The notes beneath the pieces are model-generated. The model did not search any database and had not been told where the DNA came from. It worked only from the letters and a program-made list of their open reading frames with translations. From NCBI GenBank assembly GCA_050692915.1, contig JBOGVU010000093.1, forward strand, positions 1 to 9,321: a DNA stretch of 9,321 nt. Direction: 5' to 3'. Every line of letters begins with the position of its first letter. The stretch's first letter is position 1. Made by a program: the position numbers and the translations under genes. Below are positions 1 to 6,522 of the stretch, one piece after another. This stretch comes from CALAEC01 sp050692915 (GTDB lineage: Bacteria > Actinomycetota > UBA4738 > CALAEC01).

Positions 1-334
1 CCACCCGGCTCCCCGCGACGAACGCGTCACCGCGGCCGACCCCGGCGGCCCCATCGACCACCAGGATGACGGCGTCCGCGTCCCCCGTGCTGTCCGCGAC
101 CATGCGGTTCAGGCGCTCCCCGAGCAAGGTCCTGGGCTTGTGGAACCCGGGGGTGTCCGTGAACACGATCTGCACATCGTCTCGGGTGAGGACCCCCCGG
201 ACCCGCCCCCGGGTGGTCTGGGGCCTGTCGGTGACGATGGAGACCTTCTGGCCCACGAGCGCGTTCACGAGCGTCGACTTCCCGACGTTCGGCCTGCCCA
301 CCACGACCGCGAAGCCGGACCTGGACGAAGTCAC
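1..334 (-). CDS. era: GTPase Era, N-terminal part (partial, runs off the left edge)
   Basis: Era is an essential GTPase that binds the 3' end of 16S rRNA and helps mature the 30S subunit. Only the first 111 codons of the G domain are present; the rest of the G domain and the RNA-binding KH domain lie beyond base 1. Visible motifs are the P-loop GRPNVGKST (residues 13-21), the Era-type switch I QTTR (39-42) and the G3 motif DTPGFHKP (60-67). The GTG start at 334 overlaps the cdd stop as GTGA, so translation is probably coupled to cdd; no good Shine-Dalgarno sequence is visible. QTTR and DTPGFHKP together separate Era from other small GTPases such as Der, so identity is secure. Whether the gene is intact beyond the edge cannot be judged. 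Confidence 0.96.
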   Translation of the reverse strand, partial: MTSSRSGFAVVVGRPNVGKSTLVNALVGQKVSIVTDRPQTTRGRVRGVLTRDDVQIVFTDTPGFHKPRTLLGERLNRMVADSTGDADAVILVVDGAAGVGRGDAFVAGSRV

Positions 335-759
335 GCCAGGTCGGCGGGGCCGAACGCGTCGGGCAGGAGCTCGGCGAGCCGGCGCTCCTCGCGCCTTCCC
401 CCCAGGCCCTCGGAGACCACGATCATGTCGGGGCCGAACTCGTACAGGACCTGGCGGCAGGCCCCGCACGGCCACGTGGGCTCCTCGTTCGAGGCCGCCA
501 CCGCCACCGCCACGAGCCGGCGCGCGCCCTCCGAGACCGCCCGGAACACGGCGGTCCGCTCCGCGCACATCGACAGCCCGTACGAGGCGCTCTCCACGTT
601 TGCTCCGGGCACGACCCGCTGGTCGTCGGTCAGCAGGGCGGCACCGACCCTGAACTCGCTGTAGGGAGCGTAGGCCCGTTCGCGGACGGCCCGGGCCTCG
701 GCCAGGAGGGCGTCCCGCTGTTCGGGCGAGGGCGAGGGCGAGGGTCCGGGGGCGGTCAA
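331..759 (-). CDS. cdd: Cytidine deaminase
   Basis: This zinc enzyme deaminates cytidine and deoxycytidine to uridine and deoxyuridine in pyrimidine salvage. The 142-residue length fits the small tetrameric class. Visible are YSEFRVGAALL (33-43), substrate-binding NVESASYG (54-61), the zinc/catalytic C-A-E (Cys65, Glu67) and PCGAC (Cys98, Cys101). I chose the TTG start at 759 because it overlaps the upstream corC-like stop as TTGA and has GAGGAG at 765-770, 5 nt away. The frame stays open upstream to 936, but that part is antisense-free overlap with the corC-like gene in another frame and does not look like deaminase. Residues 6-12 are a Pro-Ser repeat (PSPSPSP) encoded by a 6-nt tandem repeat. 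It sits between the corC-like gene and era in the compact phoH-to-era run. Its pyrimidine role is unrelated to ribosome assembly, but the linkage is common in Actinomycetota. Confidence 0.95.
   Translation of the reverse strand: MTAPGPSPSPSPEQRDALLAEARAVRERAYAPYSEFRVGAALLTDDQRVVPGANVESASYGLSMCAERTAVFRAVSEGARRLVAVAVAASNEEPTWPCGACRQVLYEFGPDMIVVSEGLGGRREERRLAELLPDAFGPADLA
724..746. repeat. Short GGGCGA tandem repeat inside cdd
   Basis: Three to four copies of a 6-nt unit (plus-strand GGGCGA) lie at the 5' end of cdd and encode the Pro-Ser repeat of the deaminase N-terminus. The unit length keeps the reading frame, so copy-number change would only lengthen or shorten a probably disordered tail. 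Confidence 0.7.
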
Positions 760-2021
760 GTCCGCTCCTCGTCGGTCGGCACGGGTTCCTTGGGGAGGCG
801 CTCGATCATCACCTTGGAGATCCGACGCCCCTGGACCCGTTCGGCGGTGAACCGCAGTCCCTCGAAGGTCACCTGCTCGCCCTGCGTGGGAAGCCGACCG
901 AGGATCCCCATCATCAGGCCACCGACCGTGTCCCACTCCTCGTTGGGGAGCTCGGCCTCCAGGAGCTCATTCAGCTCGTCCACCGGGAGCCGGGCGTTCA
1001 CGCGGTACCTGCCGTCTCCGGCCGGCTCCACCTGGGGCTCCTCGCGGTCGTACTCGTCGGCGATCTCGCCCACGATCTCCTCGAGGAGGTCCTCCAGCGT
1101 CACGAGCCCGACCACGGAGCCGTACTCGTCCACCACGATGGCCACGTGGACCTTCTCCTGCTGCATCTCCCGCAGCAGGTCGGCCACCCGCTTCGACTCC
1201 GGGACGAAGTAGGCCCGCCGGGCCAGCTCCCGGATCGAGCGGCCGTTGGAGCCGGAGTGCAGCTCCCGGAGGACGTCCTTGGCGTACACGATGCCGATGA
1301 TCTCGTCGCGGTTCTTCCGGTACACCGGGATCCGCGAGTAGCCGCGCCGGATCACCAGGTCCAGCACCTCGTCGAGGGAGCCGGACGCGTCGACCGCCAC
1401 GATGTCCGGTTGAGGGGTCATCACCTCACGCACGATGGTGTCCCCGAACTCGAAGATCGAGTGGATCATCTCCTTCTCTTCCTCCTCGATGGCCCCCTCC
1501 TGGCTCCCCACCTCGGCCATCGAGCGGATCTCCTCCTCGGAGATGAACGGTCCCTCGCGGAGCCCCTTCCCGGGCAGCAGGATGTTGGCCAACCCGATCA
1601 GGACCCTGGTCGGCCCGCGGAGGATGCGGGACAGCCAGTACACCACCGGCGACAGGGCCAGGCCGACGCGGTCGGAGTTCAGGATGGCGAACGTCTTCGA
1701 CATCGCCTCGACCAGGACAAAGTACGCCAGCGTGAACAGGACCGAGATGATGGTGATCCAGATGTTGCCGAGGTAGTGCTCGGCCAGGATCGCCACGAGG
1801 ATCGCCGAGCCGTTCTGCGCCAGCATCACCCACAGGTAGATCGCGTTCAGGTAGGCGGGCGGGTCGGTCTCGATCTGCACGAGCCGGGCCGCGTTCCGGC
1901 GGCCCTCGTCCTCCAGAGCCAGGGCCCGGACCCTGGTCATCCGGGTGAGGGAGGCCTCGGCCATCGCCAGCACCGACCCGAACACCACCAGGGTCACCAC
2001 CAGCGCCACCAGCCAGATCAC
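756..2021 (-). CDS. DUF21/CNNM-CBS-CorC_HlyC membrane protein (HlyC/CorC family)
   Basis: The protein has 421 residues and the family's three-part layout. An N-terminal DUF21 (CNNM) membrane domain has hydrophobic segments near residues 2-25, 59-80 and 86-106. A CBS pair follows (about 195-320, opening at VMTPQPDIV and including SRIPVYR and VDEYGSVVGLVTLEDLLEEIVGE). A C-terminal CorC_HlyC domain spans about 330-410 (VNARLPVDELNELL, DTVGGLMMG). Family members are proposed Mg2+/Co2+ transporters or transport regulators; the old 'hemolysin' label is unreliable, so I give no symbol. Where relatives often have a Pro-Lys near the end of DUF21, this one reads EAMSKT. The GTG start at 2021 gives a GTGA overlap with the ybeY stop, with G-rich GGGGGTGG 4 nt upstream, and begins directly in the first membrane segment. 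An ATG at 2057 (12 residues longer, 40-nt overlap with ybeY) is the alternative. Confidence 0.92.
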   Translation of the reverse strand: MIWLVALVVTLVVFGSVLAMAEASLTRMTRVRALALEDEGRRNAARLVQIETDPPAYLNAIYLWVMLAQNGSAILVAILAEHYLGNIWITIISVLFTLAYFVLVEAMSKTFAILNSDRVGLALSPVVYWLSRILRGPTRVLIGLANILLPGKGLREGPFISEEEIRSMAEVGSQEGAIEEEEKEMIHSIFEFGDTIVREVMTPQPDIVAVDASGSLDEVLDLVIRRGYSRIPVYRKNRDEIIGIVYAKDVLRELHSGSNGRSIRELARRAYFVPESKRVADLLREMQQEKVHVAIVVDEYGSVVGLVTLEDLLEEIVGEIADEYDREEPQVEPAGDGRYRVNARLPVDELNELLEAELPNEEWDTVGGLMMGILGRLPTQGEQVTFEGLRFTAERVQGRRISKVMIERLPKEPVPTDEERT

Positions 2022-2440
2022 GTAGCCACCCCCGAGTACCGCTCCTGCCGGGCCCACATCGCCTTCCGCTCTTCTTCCTCGTCGTGGTCGTACCCGAGCA
2101 GGTGGAGGATCCCGTGCACCAGGAGCAGCCGGAGCTCGGCCTCGAGGTCCTGGTTCTGGGCGGCGGCCACAGACGGGCAGATCACCACGTCGCCGAGGAG
2201 GCCTTCCTCGTCCATGGTGAACGAGAGGACGTCGGTCGGCTCGGGGTCGTCGAGGTACCGGGCGTGGAGGTCGGCCATCTCCTCCGGGGTCACCAGTGAG
2301 ACCGACAGCTCCACGGGGCCGGCCTCCTCGGCCCGGAGGGTCCGCGTGGCCAGGTCCGTCAGCCCGGGGTGGTCCGCGGGAAGGTCTTGCCGGTCCGAGA
2401 GGACCACGGTGGGGCTGGGATCGTCAGCCTCGTCGCTCAC
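2018..2440 (-). CDS. ybeY: Endoribonuclease YbeY (16S rRNA maturation)
   Basis: YbeY is a single-domain metalloprotein required for 16S rRNA 3'-end maturation and 70S quality control. The signature HGILHLLGYDH supplies the three zinc-binding histidines (His109, His113, His119 with the chosen start). The family motifs TDVLSF (69-74) and GDVVICP (83-89) precede it. The 140-residue length is normal. I chose the GTG at 2440: it has GGGAG 9 nt upstream and gives a modest 17-nt overlap with phoH. An in-frame GTG at 2467 would add nine residues rich in Arg and Pro that do not look conserved, and would lengthen the overlap to 44 nt. The gene lies between phoH and the corC-like gene, its standard context, and its stop overlaps the next start. 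Confidence 0.95.
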   Translation of the reverse strand: MSDEADDPSPTVVLSDRQDLPADHPGLTDLATRTLRAEEAGPVELSVSLVTPEEMADLHARYLDDPEPTDVLSFTMDEEGLLGDVVICPSVAAAQNQDLEAELRLLLVHGILHLLGYDHDEEEERKAMWARQERYSGVAT

Positions 2441-3431
2441 GCTCGGGCGCTCCCACCGCGGCCTCACCGACGCGCTGCTCTCCGTACCGTCGGTAGGCCT
2501 CCACGATGTCCTGGACGATCTTGTGCCGGACCACGTCCCGGGCTCCCAGGTGGACGAACTCCAGCCCGTCGATCTCCTGAAGGATCTCCTCCACCACGAT
2601 CAGGCCCGACCGCTGGCCCGGCGGCAGGTCCACCTGCGTGATGTCGCCGTTCACCACGGCCCGAGAGCCGAACCCCAGCCGGGTGAGGAACATCTTCATC
2701 TGCTCCGGGGAGGTGTTCTGGGCCTCGTCGAGGATGATGAACGAGTTGTTCAGGGTTCTTCCCCGCATGAAGGCCAGGGGGGCGATCTCGATGGTCCCCC
2801 GCTCCACCAACCGGGGAAACGCATCGGGGTCCATCATCTCGTACAGGGCGTCGTACAGGGGCCGCAGGTACGGATCGATCTTCTCGTACAGGGTCCCCGG
2901 GAGGAACCCCAGCTTCTCCCCCGCTTCCACGGCCGGCCGGGTCAGGATGATCCGGGAAACCTCCCGAGCCTGCAGGGCCCGGACCGCGGTGGCCACCGCC
3001 AGGTAGGTCTTGCCGGTGCCGGCGGGGCCGATGGCGAACACGAGGGTGGACCGGCGCAGGGCGTCCACGTATCCCTTCTGCCCCACGGTCTGCGGTGCGA
3101 TCGTCCTGCCCCGCGAGGTCAGCAGCACGTCGGTGAGCACCTCGGAGGGCCGGACGTCGTCCTCCTTGATCATGTCGATGGTCTTTCCCACTGAGGACGG
3201 CGTGAGGTGCTGCCCTCGCTCGATGAGCTCGATCAGCTCCTCGAAGAGACGGGCCACCCGCTCGGTCTCGGTCTCCTCGCCGGTGATCGTGATCTCGTTC
3301 CCCCGGACCAGGATGTGCGAGTCGAAGCCGGCCTCCACGAGCTTGAGGAGCTCGTCCCGCTCTCCCAGGAGGGCCACCATCGAGTGGCTGCCCGGGACGA
3401 GGATCTTGACCTGGGTGCTGGTGCCTGCCAA
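2424..3431 (-). CDS. PhoH family ATPase
   Basis: The protein has 335 residues, typical for chromosomal PhoH/YbeZ. The N-terminal about 110 residues form the small RNA-binding-like lead domain. The P-loop core follows, with Walker A GPAGTGKT (135-142), the family motif TRPAVEAGEKLGFLPG (164-179), Walker B FIILDEAQN (231-239) and NGDITQVDLP (261-270). PhoH proteins are cytoplasmic NTPases thought to act in RNA metabolism. Adjacency to ybeY is widespread, and the two products are linked in rRNA processing. The start is TTG at 3431 with GAGGAG at 3435-3440; the 3-nt spacing is short, but no better in-frame start is present. It is probably the first gene of a phoH-ybeY-corC-cdd-era transcript, because a candidate promoter and hairpin lie just upstream. 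The exact substrate cannot be read from sequence. Confidence 0.95.
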   Translation of the reverse strand: MAGTSTQVKILVPGSHSMVALLGERDELLKLVEAGFDSHILVRGNEITITGEETETERVARLFEELIELIERGQHLTPSSVGKTIDMIKEDDVRPSEVLTDVLLTSRGRTIAPQTVGQKGYVDALRRSTLVFAIGPAGTGKTYLAVATAVRALQAREVSRIILTRPAVEAGEKLGFLPGTLYEKIDPYLRPLYDALYEMMDPDAFPRLVERGTIEIAPLAFMRGRTLNNSFIILDEAQNTSPEQMKMFLTRLGFGSRAVVNGDITQVDLPPGQRSGLIVVEEILQEIDGLEFVHLGARDVVRHKIVQDIVEAYRRYGEQRVGEAAVGAPERERRG

Positions 3432-3463
3432 CTGCTCCTCGGGGGTTCTCCCCTGGTAGGAAA

Positions 3464-3485
3464 CGGGGTCGCATCCGCGACCCCG
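3464..3485 (-). terminator. Strong hairpin between hinT and phoH: terminator or 5'-leader hairpin
   Basis: A perfect 9-bp inverted repeat (CGGGGTCGC / GCGACCCCG) surrounds a 4-nt loop at 3473-3476. Read on the minus strand it is followed by GTTTCC, so there is only a three-T run. As a terminator for the hrcA-dnaJ-rsmE-hinT transcript it is plausible but weak. It also lies immediately downstream of a candidate promoter, where it would be the first structure in the phoH leader. The sequence alone cannot separate the two roles. Confidence 0.5.
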
Positions 3486-3492
3486 CCCTCAC

Positions 3493-3520
3493 ATCCTACA
3501 CCGCCTACCCCGGCGGCCAA
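3493..3520 (-). promoter_or_regulatory. Candidate sigma-A-type promoter for phoH
   Basis: On the minus strand, TTGGCC (3515-3520) and TAGGAT (3493-3498) are separated by 16 nt. Each matches four of six bases of TTGACA and TATAAT, and TAGGAT is a common actinobacterial -10 form. The -35 lies inside the last codons of hinT. Transcription would start near 3486, giving a leader of about 55 nt that begins with the 3464-3485 hairpin. This is motif-based inference only. Confidence 0.4.
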
Positions 3521-3846
3521 GCCATGGGGCGGCCGCCCAGCAGGTGGAAGTGGAGGTGATGGACGCTCTGGCCCGCGTCGGGCCCCACGTTCGTGACCAC
3601 CCGCCACCCCGACCGGTCGACGTCGTTCGCCTTGGCCAGGTGCGCCGCCGTGGCGAACATCTCCTCCAGGAGGTCCCCGTGGCCCTTCAGGGCTCGGGCC
3701 GACTCGATGTGTTCCTTGGGGATGAGCAGGATGTGCACCGGCGCCTGCGGGTTGATGTCCCGGAACGCCACCACGTTGTCGGAGACGTGGACCACGTCGG
3801 CCTCGATCGCTCCCGACGCGATGCTGCAGAAGAGACAGTCCTCCAC
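3505..3846 (-). CDS. HIT family protein (HinT-like nucleotide hydrolase)
   Basis: This 113-residue protein matches the Hint branch of the histidine triad family, which hydrolyses nucleoside phosphoramidates and related nucleotide conjugates. The catalytic triad motif is HLHFHLL (97-103) after GPDAGQSVH. N-terminal Cys4 and Cys7 (DCLFCSI) resemble the zinc site of many Hint proteins, and INPQAPVHILLIPKEHI (31-47) is the usual nucleotide-pocket strand region. The GTG start at 3846 has a good AAGGAG at 3851-3856, 4 nt upstream, the best ribosome binding site in the window; the frame is open further upstream but without HIT similarity. It follows rsmE after a 56-nt gap and precedes the phoH promoter/hairpin region, so it is probably the last gene of the hrcA transcript. 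The physiological substrate is unknown. Confidence 0.94.
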   Translation of the reverse strand: MEDCLFCSIASGAIEADVVHVSDNVVAFRDINPQAPVHILLIPKEHIESARALKGHGDLLEEMFATAAHLAKANDVDRSGWRVVTNVGPDAGQSVHHLHFHLLGGRPMAWPPG

Positions 3847-3902
3847 CGGGCTCCTTTCCGTCGCCCGGGATGCTAGCGCGGGGGCGCCGCCGGGGTCGAG
3901 GC

Positions 3903-4631
3903 TCACCCCAGACGGCCGTACCGGGCCAGGGCCACGGCCGCGGCCGCCACGGCGGCGGTCTCGGTCCTGAGGATCGCCGGGCCCAGGCCGGCCAGACGGG
4001 CCCCGGCCCGCTCCGCCGCCAGGGCGTCCTCCTCTGGGATCCCACCCTCGGGACCCACCACCAGTGACAGGGCGTCCGGCGACCCCTCCGGAAGCGCCCG
4101 GAGCAGCCCCTCCCGGGCCCGCTCCCACAGCACCACCGTGGCCTCGGCGCCCGGGACCACGGCCTCGGCCCAGGGGAGCGGCCCGGTCACGGCCGGCAGG
4201 AACCGACCCCGGGACTGCTTGGCGGCCTCCCGGACCACCGCCTCCAGCCTGGGACCCACCCGGGCCGCCCGCTCCCCCTCCCACCGCCGGACGCTCCGGG
4301 CCGACTGGACCAGCACGATCCGGTCGACCCCCAGCTCGGTCAGCTTTTGGACCGCCCAGGTCAGCCGGTCCCCCTTCGGCGGCGCCAGGAGGACGGACAG
4401 CGAGGGCCGCGGGGGCGCCTGGACGGTTCTCTCGACCACCTCGCCCTCCACCAGGAGGTGGGCCGCCCGCACGACCCGGCAATGGGCCAGGCCGCCCGCC
4501 CCGTCGGACGAGGTGAACTCGTCTCCCTCCCGCAGGCGGAGGGAGCGCACCGCGTGCCGGGCGTCCTCGGGGGCCAGCGCCACGGGCTCACCGGGGGCGG
4601 GGGCTCCGGCGAAGAAGTGCGGCAGGCTCAC
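3903..4631 (-). CDS. rsmE: 16S rRNA (uracil(1498)-N(3))-methyltransferase RsmE
   Basis: RsmE uses S-adenosylmethionine to methylate N3 of U1498 in helix 44 of 16S rRNA. The 242-residue length is standard. An N-terminal PUA-like domain (about 1-70, from LPHFFAG) precedes the SPOUT knot domain, which shows WAVQKLTELGVDRI (92-105), REAAKQSRGR (134-143), VGPEGGIPEEDALA (192-205) and LGPAILRTETA (216-226), the last two forming the SAM-binding knot. The GTG start at 4631 overlaps the dnaJ stop as GTGA, implying translational coupling; no clear Shine-Dalgarno sequence is present. The same frame is open upstream as far as 5303, but that is an out-of-frame reading of dnaJ. dnaJ-rsmE linkage is a common actinobacterial arrangement. 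Confidence 0.96.
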   Translation of the reverse strand: MSLPHFFAGAPAPGEPVALAPEDARHAVRSLRLREGDEFTSSDGAGGLAHCRVVRAAHLLVEGEVVERTVQAPPRPSLSVLLAPPKGDRLTWAVQKLTELGVDRIVLVQSARSVRRWEGERAARVGPRLEAVVREAAKQSRGRFLPAVTGPLPWAEAVVPGAEATVVLWERAREGLLRALPEGSPDALSLVVGPEGGIPEEDALAAERAGARLAGLGPAILRTETAAVAAAAVALARYGRLG

Positions 4632-5719
4632 CGGCCCGGAGGCCGGAGGCGGCCGCGGAGCGTTCCCCGCTCGCCCCGCCGCTCGGCGAGTTCCTCCACC
4701 AGCCGCCGCTCCTCGCGGACGAGCTTCGCCGGCACGTCCAGGTCGACCTGGAGGAGGAGATCCCCACGGCCTCGCCGCCCCAGGTTCGGCACGCCGGCAC
4801 CCTTCACCCGGAGCACCGTGCCGGCCCTGGTCCCCGGGGGCACCGTGACCGTGGCGGGCCCGTCCAGCGTGTCCACCTCGACCTCGACCCCCACCACCGC
4901 CGCCATCACCGGGACCTCGAGAACCCCGACGATGTCCTGGCCCCGCCGCTCGAACACGGGGTGAGGATCGACCGCCAGGGTGAGGTAGAGGTCCCCCTGC
5001 GGCCCGCCGCCACGCCCGTCCTCGCCGGCGCCCTCCATCCGGAGCTCCATCCCGTCGGCCACCCCGGCGGGAACCTCGACCGTGACGAGTCGCCCCGACG
5101 GGACCCGACCGTCGCCCCGGCACGTCAGGCACGGCGAGGTGATCTCCTCGCCGGTCCCCTCGCACGTGCCGCAGGTCCTGGAGGTCATCACGGTGCCGAA
5201 CACGCTCCGGCGCACGTCCGACACCTCCCCGGAGCCACCACACGTGGAGCATCGGGAGGGGTGGGTCCCCGGCTCGCACCCGGTTCCCTCGCACCGGTCG
5301 CACAGGCGAAGGCCGTTCACCGGCACCTCCTTCGAGGCTCCGAACACGGCATCCTCGAACGTGAGCGAGAGCGTCACCCGCAGGTCGCTCCCACGATCGG
5401 TCCGGGCCCGGCGGCGGGTCCGGCCCCGGCCGAACGGCGAGGGGCCGAAGAACGCCTCGACGATGTCGCCGAGGTCCCCGAACCCGAACAGGTCAGCGCT
5501 GAGACCCTCCCCCCCGAACAGGTCGTACTGGCGGCGACGGGACGGATCGGACAGCGTCTGGTACGCCAGGTTGATCTCCTTGAACCGGCGCTCCGCCTCC
5601 GGGTCGCGGTTGACGTCGGGATGGTGCTCCCGGGCCAGGCGGCGATACGCCTTGCGGATGTCGTCCTGGGTGGCGTCCCGCGACACCCCGAGGACGTCGT
5701 AGAGGCTCCGATCCGCCAT
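4628..5719 (-). CDS. dnaJ: Chaperone protein DnaJ (DnaJ2 type)
   Basis: This Hsp40 co-chaperone stimulates the DnaK ATPase and delivers unfolded substrates. The 363 residues comprise a J domain (about 4-68) with HPD at 33-35 and a very short Gly/Phe-poor linker (about 68-98). Next is a zinc-finger region with four CxxCxGxG repeats (starting at Cys140, Cys157, Cys183 and Cys197), interrupting C-terminal domain I; C-terminal domain II follows to about 335. All eight zinc cysteines are present. The ATG at 5719 lies 16 nt after the hrcA stop with no strong Shine-Dalgarno sequence. Position directly behind hrcA is typical of the second actinobacterial DnaJ; dnaK and grpE are not in the window. It is probably heat-shock controlled through the CIRCE upstream of hrcA. 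Confidence 0.96.
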   Translation of the reverse strand: MADRSLYDVLGVSRDATQDDIRKAYRRLAREHHPDVNRDPEAERRFKEINLAYQTLSDPSRRRQYDLFGGEGLSADLFGFGDLGDIVEAFFGPSPFGRGRTRRRARTDRGSDLRVTLSLTFEDAVFGASKEVPVNGLRLCDRCEGTGCEPGTHPSRCSTCGGSGEVSDVRRSVFGTVMTSRTCGTCEGTGEEITSPCLTCRGDGRVPSGRLVTVEVPAGVADGMELRMEGAGEDGRGGGPQGDLYLTLAVDPHPVFERRGQDIVGVLEVPVMAAVVGVEVEVDTLDGPATVTVPPGTRAGTVLRVKGAGVPNLGRRGRGDLLLQVDLDVPAKLVREERRLVEELAERRGERGTLRGRLRPPGR

Positions 5720-5735
5720 CGCGCCCGACCGAACG

Positions 5736-6476
5736 CTACCCGGCCAGGCGCTCGATCGTCCTGCCGAGCTGCTCAGCCACCGAGCGCACCGTGGAGATCG
5801 ACTCGCGGTAGTGCATCCGGGTCGGGCCCAGGACGGCGATGGCCCCCAGGGTCCTACCGCCGGCCCCGTACCGGGCCGCCACGATGCTGGCCTCTCGAAG
5901 GGCCGAGAGCGGGTTCTCCGCCCCGATCCGAACGACGACCTCCGCCTCGCTCACCAGACGCCGAAGGAGGTCGAGCACGTCCCGCTCCTCCTCCAAGACC
6001 TCCAGGAGGCCCCGGGCGGTCTCCCGGCGCTCGAACGTCTCCTCGCTGGCGATGTTCGCCGTCCCCATAACGATCACGTGGGTCGACCGGGGAGCTTGGG
6101 CCACCGCCCCGTACCGGGTGACCTGGGAGAGCAGGAGCGCGGTGCCCCGGATGACCTCCTCGGGATCGGGCGGCGGCTGGCCGAAGAACCTGTCGATCGA
6201 CCGGCGCCACCTGGAGGGGAGGTCCGGCCGGCGGGGGAGGGCGTCCACGTAGAAGCGGTACCCGCGATCGGTGGGGATCCGCCCCGAGGACGTGTGGGGC
6301 TGGTGAAGGAAGCCCAGTTCCTCCAGGGTCGCCATGTCGTTCCGGATGGTGGCGGCGCTCACCCCGAGACGGTGCCTGGCGGCCACCGCGGCGCTCCCCA
6401 CGGGGTCGCCGCTCCGGATGTAGTCCCCGACCACTGCCCGGAGCACGTCCGCCTGGCGTTCGCCGAGCGCTTCCAT
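5736..6476 (-). CDS. hrcA: Heat-inducible transcription repressor HrcA, short form
   Basis: HrcA represses heat-shock operons by binding CIRCE operators. The N-terminal winged helix is intact: ERQADVLRAVVGDYI (6-20), the recognition-helix region VSAATIRNDMATLEELG (39-55) and HTSSGRIPTDRGYRFYVD (61-78). The C-terminal GAF-like part is also recognisable: MGTANIASEETF (137-148), RIGAENPL (183-190) and LGAIAVLGPTRMHY (210-223). At 246 residues it is about 90-100 shorter than usual HrcA. The segment that should lie between VTRYGAVAQAPR (119-130) and HVIVMGTANIA (133-143), which includes the inserted dimerisation domain, is missing without any frameshift. The ATG at 6476 has no close Shine-Dalgarno sequence and lies 10 nt after the CIRCE, so expression is likely autoregulated. 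Identity is firm; altered dimerisation is inference. Confidence 0.95.
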   Translation of the reverse strand: MEALGERQADVLRAVVGDYIRSGDPVGSAAVAARHRLGVSAATIRNDMATLEELGFLHQPHTSSGRIPTDRGYRFYVDALPRRPDLPSRWRRSIDRFFGQPPPDPEEVIRGTALLLSQVTRYGAVAQAPRSTHVIVMGTANIASEETFERRETARGLLEVLEEERDVLDLLRRLVSEAEVVVRIGAENPLSALREASIVAARYGAGGRTLGAIAVLGPTRMHYRESISTVRSVAEQLGRTIERLAG

Positions 6477-6486
6477 CAGCGTAGTT

Positions 6487-6513
6487 TTAGCACTCTCAGG
6501 CCGAGACTGCTAG
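6487..6513 (-). promoter_or_regulatory. CIRCE operator (HrcA binding site)
   Basis: On the plus strand TTAGCACTC (6487-6495), a 9-nt spacer and GACTGCTAG (6505-6513) match the CIRCE consensus TTAGCACTC-N9-GAGTGCTAA. The left half is perfect and the right half has two mismatches (positions 3 and 9). The site fills most of the 46-nt gap between the lepA stop and the hrcA ATG, ending 10 nt before that ATG. It is therefore expected to give HrcA autoregulation of hrcA-dnaJ-rsmE-hinT. Confidence 0.9.
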
Positions 6514-6522
6514 CACCGCCGG

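Noticed and set aside
2018..2467. Longer ybeY from the GTG at 2467
   Set aside because: It adds nine unconserved residues inside phoH; the GTG at 2440 has a better-spaced GGGAG. Not fully excluded.
1146..3194. A 682-codon plus-strand open frame antisense to the corC-like gene, ybeY and phoH
   Set aside because: It spans three well-supported minus-strand genes and has low-complexity, His/Gln/Gly-rich composition typical of antisense reading in GC-rich DNA.
3847..3902. Possible promoter or terminator in the rsmE-hinT gap (TAGCAT at 3870-3875, short GC-rich inverted repeats)
   Set aside because: No matching -35 at proper spacing, and the inverted repeats are short and lack a T tract; apart from the hinT ribosome binding site I see nothing reliable in the gap.
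3505..4482. A 325-residue version of the HIT protein
   Set aside because: HIT similarity begins at the GTG at 3846, which has a strong AAGGAG; the upstream part is an out-of-frame reading of rsmE.
3903..5303. A 466-residue version of RsmE with a long N-terminal extension
   Set aside because: The extension is dnaJ read in another frame, Arg/Gly-rich and without domains; the GTG at 4631 starts exactly at the RsmE fold and overlaps the dnaJ stop.
5736..6476. hrcA as a pseudogene because of its short length
   Set aside because: The frame is intact, both end regions are well conserved and a CIRCE is present upstream, so a short functional form is more likely than a broken gene.
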